This document shows, piece by piece, positions 32,787 through 34,667 of a stretch of DNA of 34,667 nucleotides. Position numbers and translations under genes: made by a program. The stretch is from Cudoniella acicularis (taxonomy: Eukaryota > Ascomycota > Leotiomycetes > Helotiales > Helotiaceae): contig JAAMPI010000500.1 of assembly GCA_013054445.1 (NCBI GenBank), positions 1 to 34,667 on the forward strand, in the 5' to 3' direction. Positions within the stretch are counted from its first letter, which is position 1, and every line of letters begins with the position of its first letter. The notes beneath the pieces are model-generated. The model worked only from the letters and a program-made list of their open reading frames with translations. It was not told the origin of the DNA and searched no databases.

Positions 32787-34470
32787 TTAGGCAGCTGCCT
32801 TTCCTTTCTTCCCGGCTTTCGCGGCAGCGGTCTGTAGTTTTTGGTTAGTTTTGGACTTTGGGAAGTGGGAAAGGGGTTGAGAAAGGGAGCTTACTGCAAC
32901 TGGGGCCGCACTGGACGATACTATATTATCACCAGCTTCAGCAGCGGCCACAGCACTGGCAGCAAGTGCCTGGTGGGTTTGGTTAGAATTGGATACATAA
33001 AATCAAAGGGATGTTACTCGCTATCCCCATAAGTCTTCGGGTGGACCGTGCACGAATCATATAAATTCAATATCACTTTTAGGCCAGTTATGTGCACGTT
33101 CCAACCGTAGACTTATGGGGAGAGCGAGTAGCTCTAAGATGGTGGGTAACATACTGCAGCCTTGAAAGAGTTAGCATGAGTCTGAAATTGGAAGAGGTTG
33201 AGAACTTACAGCTATACCCGCGGATCCATTGCTAGCATCGGCGTTGACATCAGCCTGTTTGCTCAATTAATAAGATTTTCCATCTCCTGTAAGGAAGGAT
33301 AACAAACAGCAGCTGCGGTTGCGCTTGCTTCAGACGCTTTTGCGGCCTTGTCCTGTTTTGAATTAGTTTTTGGATCACTTCAGGGTTAAAAGGCTATTTC
33401 TCACTGCTTTTGCGGCCTTGGTCTGAAATTTTGGTTAGTAAAAAGGTAAACCTGCGAAGTGATGGGATATTGACTTACAGCAGTTGCAACAACAGCACCA
33501 GAAGCCTTGGGTAAGAATTAGTTTTGTGTCCTTTTAGGTAGGAGAATCCAATTCGGGTCGAAACTAACCTTCGCGGCACCCTTGCCCTAAAAGAATGTTA
33601 GATGGCTTTCTTGGTAATATCAATTCATTATGCAAACGTACCTTCTTTTTGGCGGCCTATTAATTTGTTAGATTGTGCTATCACAAGTAGAAAAACAAAA
33701 ACAGAGTCGAAGGAGTTCCAAGATGGTCGAGGGTCTAGAGTGAACAAGTTTATCTCGACCCTTCCTCAGGAGCTGCATTCTCCTGATAGCATTCCCAATC
33801 CATCGTGAGATGTATTTTCAGAATTCGACGGTCGAGTGCGAGGTGGAATTAAATAGAGATACTTACGGCAGCAGTCTCATTTTTCTTGGCCTTTCGCTCT
33901 TCAAGGATTGGAAGATCACGGAGACGAAGGTTGTCAATGTCGATACCAGTGAGACTCTCGACGATGCTCTCAACATTGTTTCCCTCTACATTGTTACCTG
34001 TCGAGGCTTTTCCGGTTGAAGCTTTTCCAGTGGATGCCTTTCCTGAGGATGCCTGGGTTTCTGTTAGTAGATATCCCCAACCTCGTCTACTATTAACCCA
34101 CCTTTCCCTTCTTGCCAGTCGCGCTGGTTGCTGCCTGGTTTGCTGAAGCTGTTCCATTTGATGCTGCAGCATTTTCCGTGCTGTTCGCGGTCGCGCTTGT
34201 GGCTGCTTGAGCAACCCCTGTGCTGTTGCTCGACGCGGCAGCTCCTCCCTTCCCCTTTTTAGCTGTGGCAGTCGATTTTGCCTTCGAAGCCTTCACGGCA
34301 GAAGTCGCCTTCACCACCTTCGTCGCCTTTTCCTCCGCACGTTCGAATACCTCGTTAACGACAGGAAATGGTGCTCGGACTTCGATATCTGTAGATCCAG
34401 GAAGAGCACGACAAGAGACAACACCAGCCGAAACGGCAATGAAAGTAAGGATAGAGCCGAAGTTCTTCAT
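32787..34470 (-). CDS. Secreted Ala/Lys/Ser/Thr-rich protein encoded by eleven phase-0 exons
   Basis: Exons: 34470-34102, 34052-33867, 33656-33642, 33586-33569, 33505-33479, 33422-33405, 33352-33308, 33254-33210, 33160-33155, 32969-32895, 32831-32787. Sizes are 369, 186, 15, 18, 27, 18, 45, 45, 6, 75 and 45 nt. Every intron falls between codons and has GT-AG ends; the product is 282 residues. Residues 1-22 look like a signal peptide (MKNFGSILTFIAVSAGVVSC). Exon 1 continues with a KATKVVKATS/KASKAKSTATAKK stretch and N-glycosylation sequons (NST, NGT). Exon 2 carries three KASTG repeats and the only globular-looking segment (VESLTGIDIDNLRLRDLPIL). Exons 3-11 encode short Ala/Lys-rich pieces ending KKGKAAA. 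The function is unknown; a cell-wall or effector-like role is possible. The 6-nt exon 9 is the least certain: an alternative acceptor at 33181 gives 27 nt but a 28-nt intron. Confidence 0.75.
33017..33128. mobile_element. 112-bp MITE with 37-bp terminal inverted repeats, TA target duplication
   Basis: Arms 33017-33053 and 33092-33128 match at 33 of 37 positions as inverted repeats (CTCGCTATCCCCATAAGTCT against CTCGCTCTCCCCATAAGTCT at the outer ends). TA flanks both sides (33015-33016 and 33129-33130), as for Tc1/mariner/pogo elements. It has no coding capacity. It lies wholly in the ninth intron of the secreted-protein gene and makes that intron 185 nt long. Confidence 0.88.
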
Positions 34471-34667
34471 GATGAAAGTAGTAATGGGTTAAGCGTCAAG
34501 CTGATAAGAGTATATGGAGTGAAAGAATGAAAACTGTTGAGCACAGCTAAGGGACGGTTAGCATTCTGGTGTCTATGTTCCTCGTTTTAACTTGCCTCTG
34601 TTTGAAAAAAAATAAAAGTAATGACCTGCACGATGAAGAGAAGAAGTGGATGGGGAAAGAAAGTGTA
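34471..34667. promoter_or_regulatory. Upstream region of the secreted-protein gene
   Basis: This is the start-codon side of the micro-exon gene up to the window edge. No clear TATA box or motif was fixed; position is the only basis. Confidence 0.3.

Noticed and set aside
1..34667. CRISPR arrays, bacterial operons or Shine-Dalgarno sites
   Set aside because: The DNA is fungal: spliced genes, no spaced direct repeats and no polycistronic layout.

Overview
The window looks like a chromosome segment of a filamentous ascomycete (Pezizomycotina; Leotiomycetes is my best guess from general gene style, not proven). Evidence: genes carry short canonical GT-AG introns (mostly 44-60 nt) with CTAAC-like branch points; the gene set includes a DUF1688/Urc4 protein, an auxilin/Swa2 protein, a Gds1-like winged-helix protein, an Oms1-like methyltransferase and a fungal P450; and there is a pogo-type transposon relic with the TA-rich, stop-riddled look of repeat-induced point mutation (RIP).

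Layout. 1-140: end of an ankyrin-repeat exon running in from the left. 1396-3064 (-): four-exon Urc4/DUF1688 gene. 3065-5428: long intergenic stretch with CACGTG boxes. 5429-8299 (+): Swa2/auxilin-like J protein. 8300-10191: gene-free, AT-rich, repeat-like DNA. 10192-15341 (-): a ten-exon gene for a 1556-residue protein joining a B-box-like zinc finger, a P-loop GTPase-like domain, a RING finger, a complete patatin phospholipase and a C-terminal ubiquitin-interacting motif. 15342-20550: about 5 kb without a convincing gene, with a second CACGTG cluster. 20551-21782 (+): Gds1-like gene. 22732-23955 (+): Oms1-like mitochondrial methyltransferase.

The right third (24.5-34.5 kb) is accessory. It holds two Ulp1-like C48 protease copies, both with reading-frame lesions; a P450 pseudogene with a broken donor site, a frameshift and a stop; a degraded pogo transposase; and a small ORF that runs into the end of that transposon. 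It ends with a secreted, Ala/Lys/Ser/Thr-rich protein gene (32787-34470, -) built of eleven exons. Its nine internal exons are all multiples of three (seven of them 6-45 nt) and all ten introns are phase 0. A 112-bp TA-flanked MITE sits in one intron.

The core genes are unrelated housekeeping functions (pyrimidine salvage/catabolism, clathrin uncoating, transcription, mitochondria) and form no cluster. The two parts most worth attention are the GTPase-RING-patatin-UIM protein, whose architecture resembles intracellular defence or membrane-damage effectors, and the secreted micro-exon gene. All splice models here were read by eye and checked for phase; no database search was possible.
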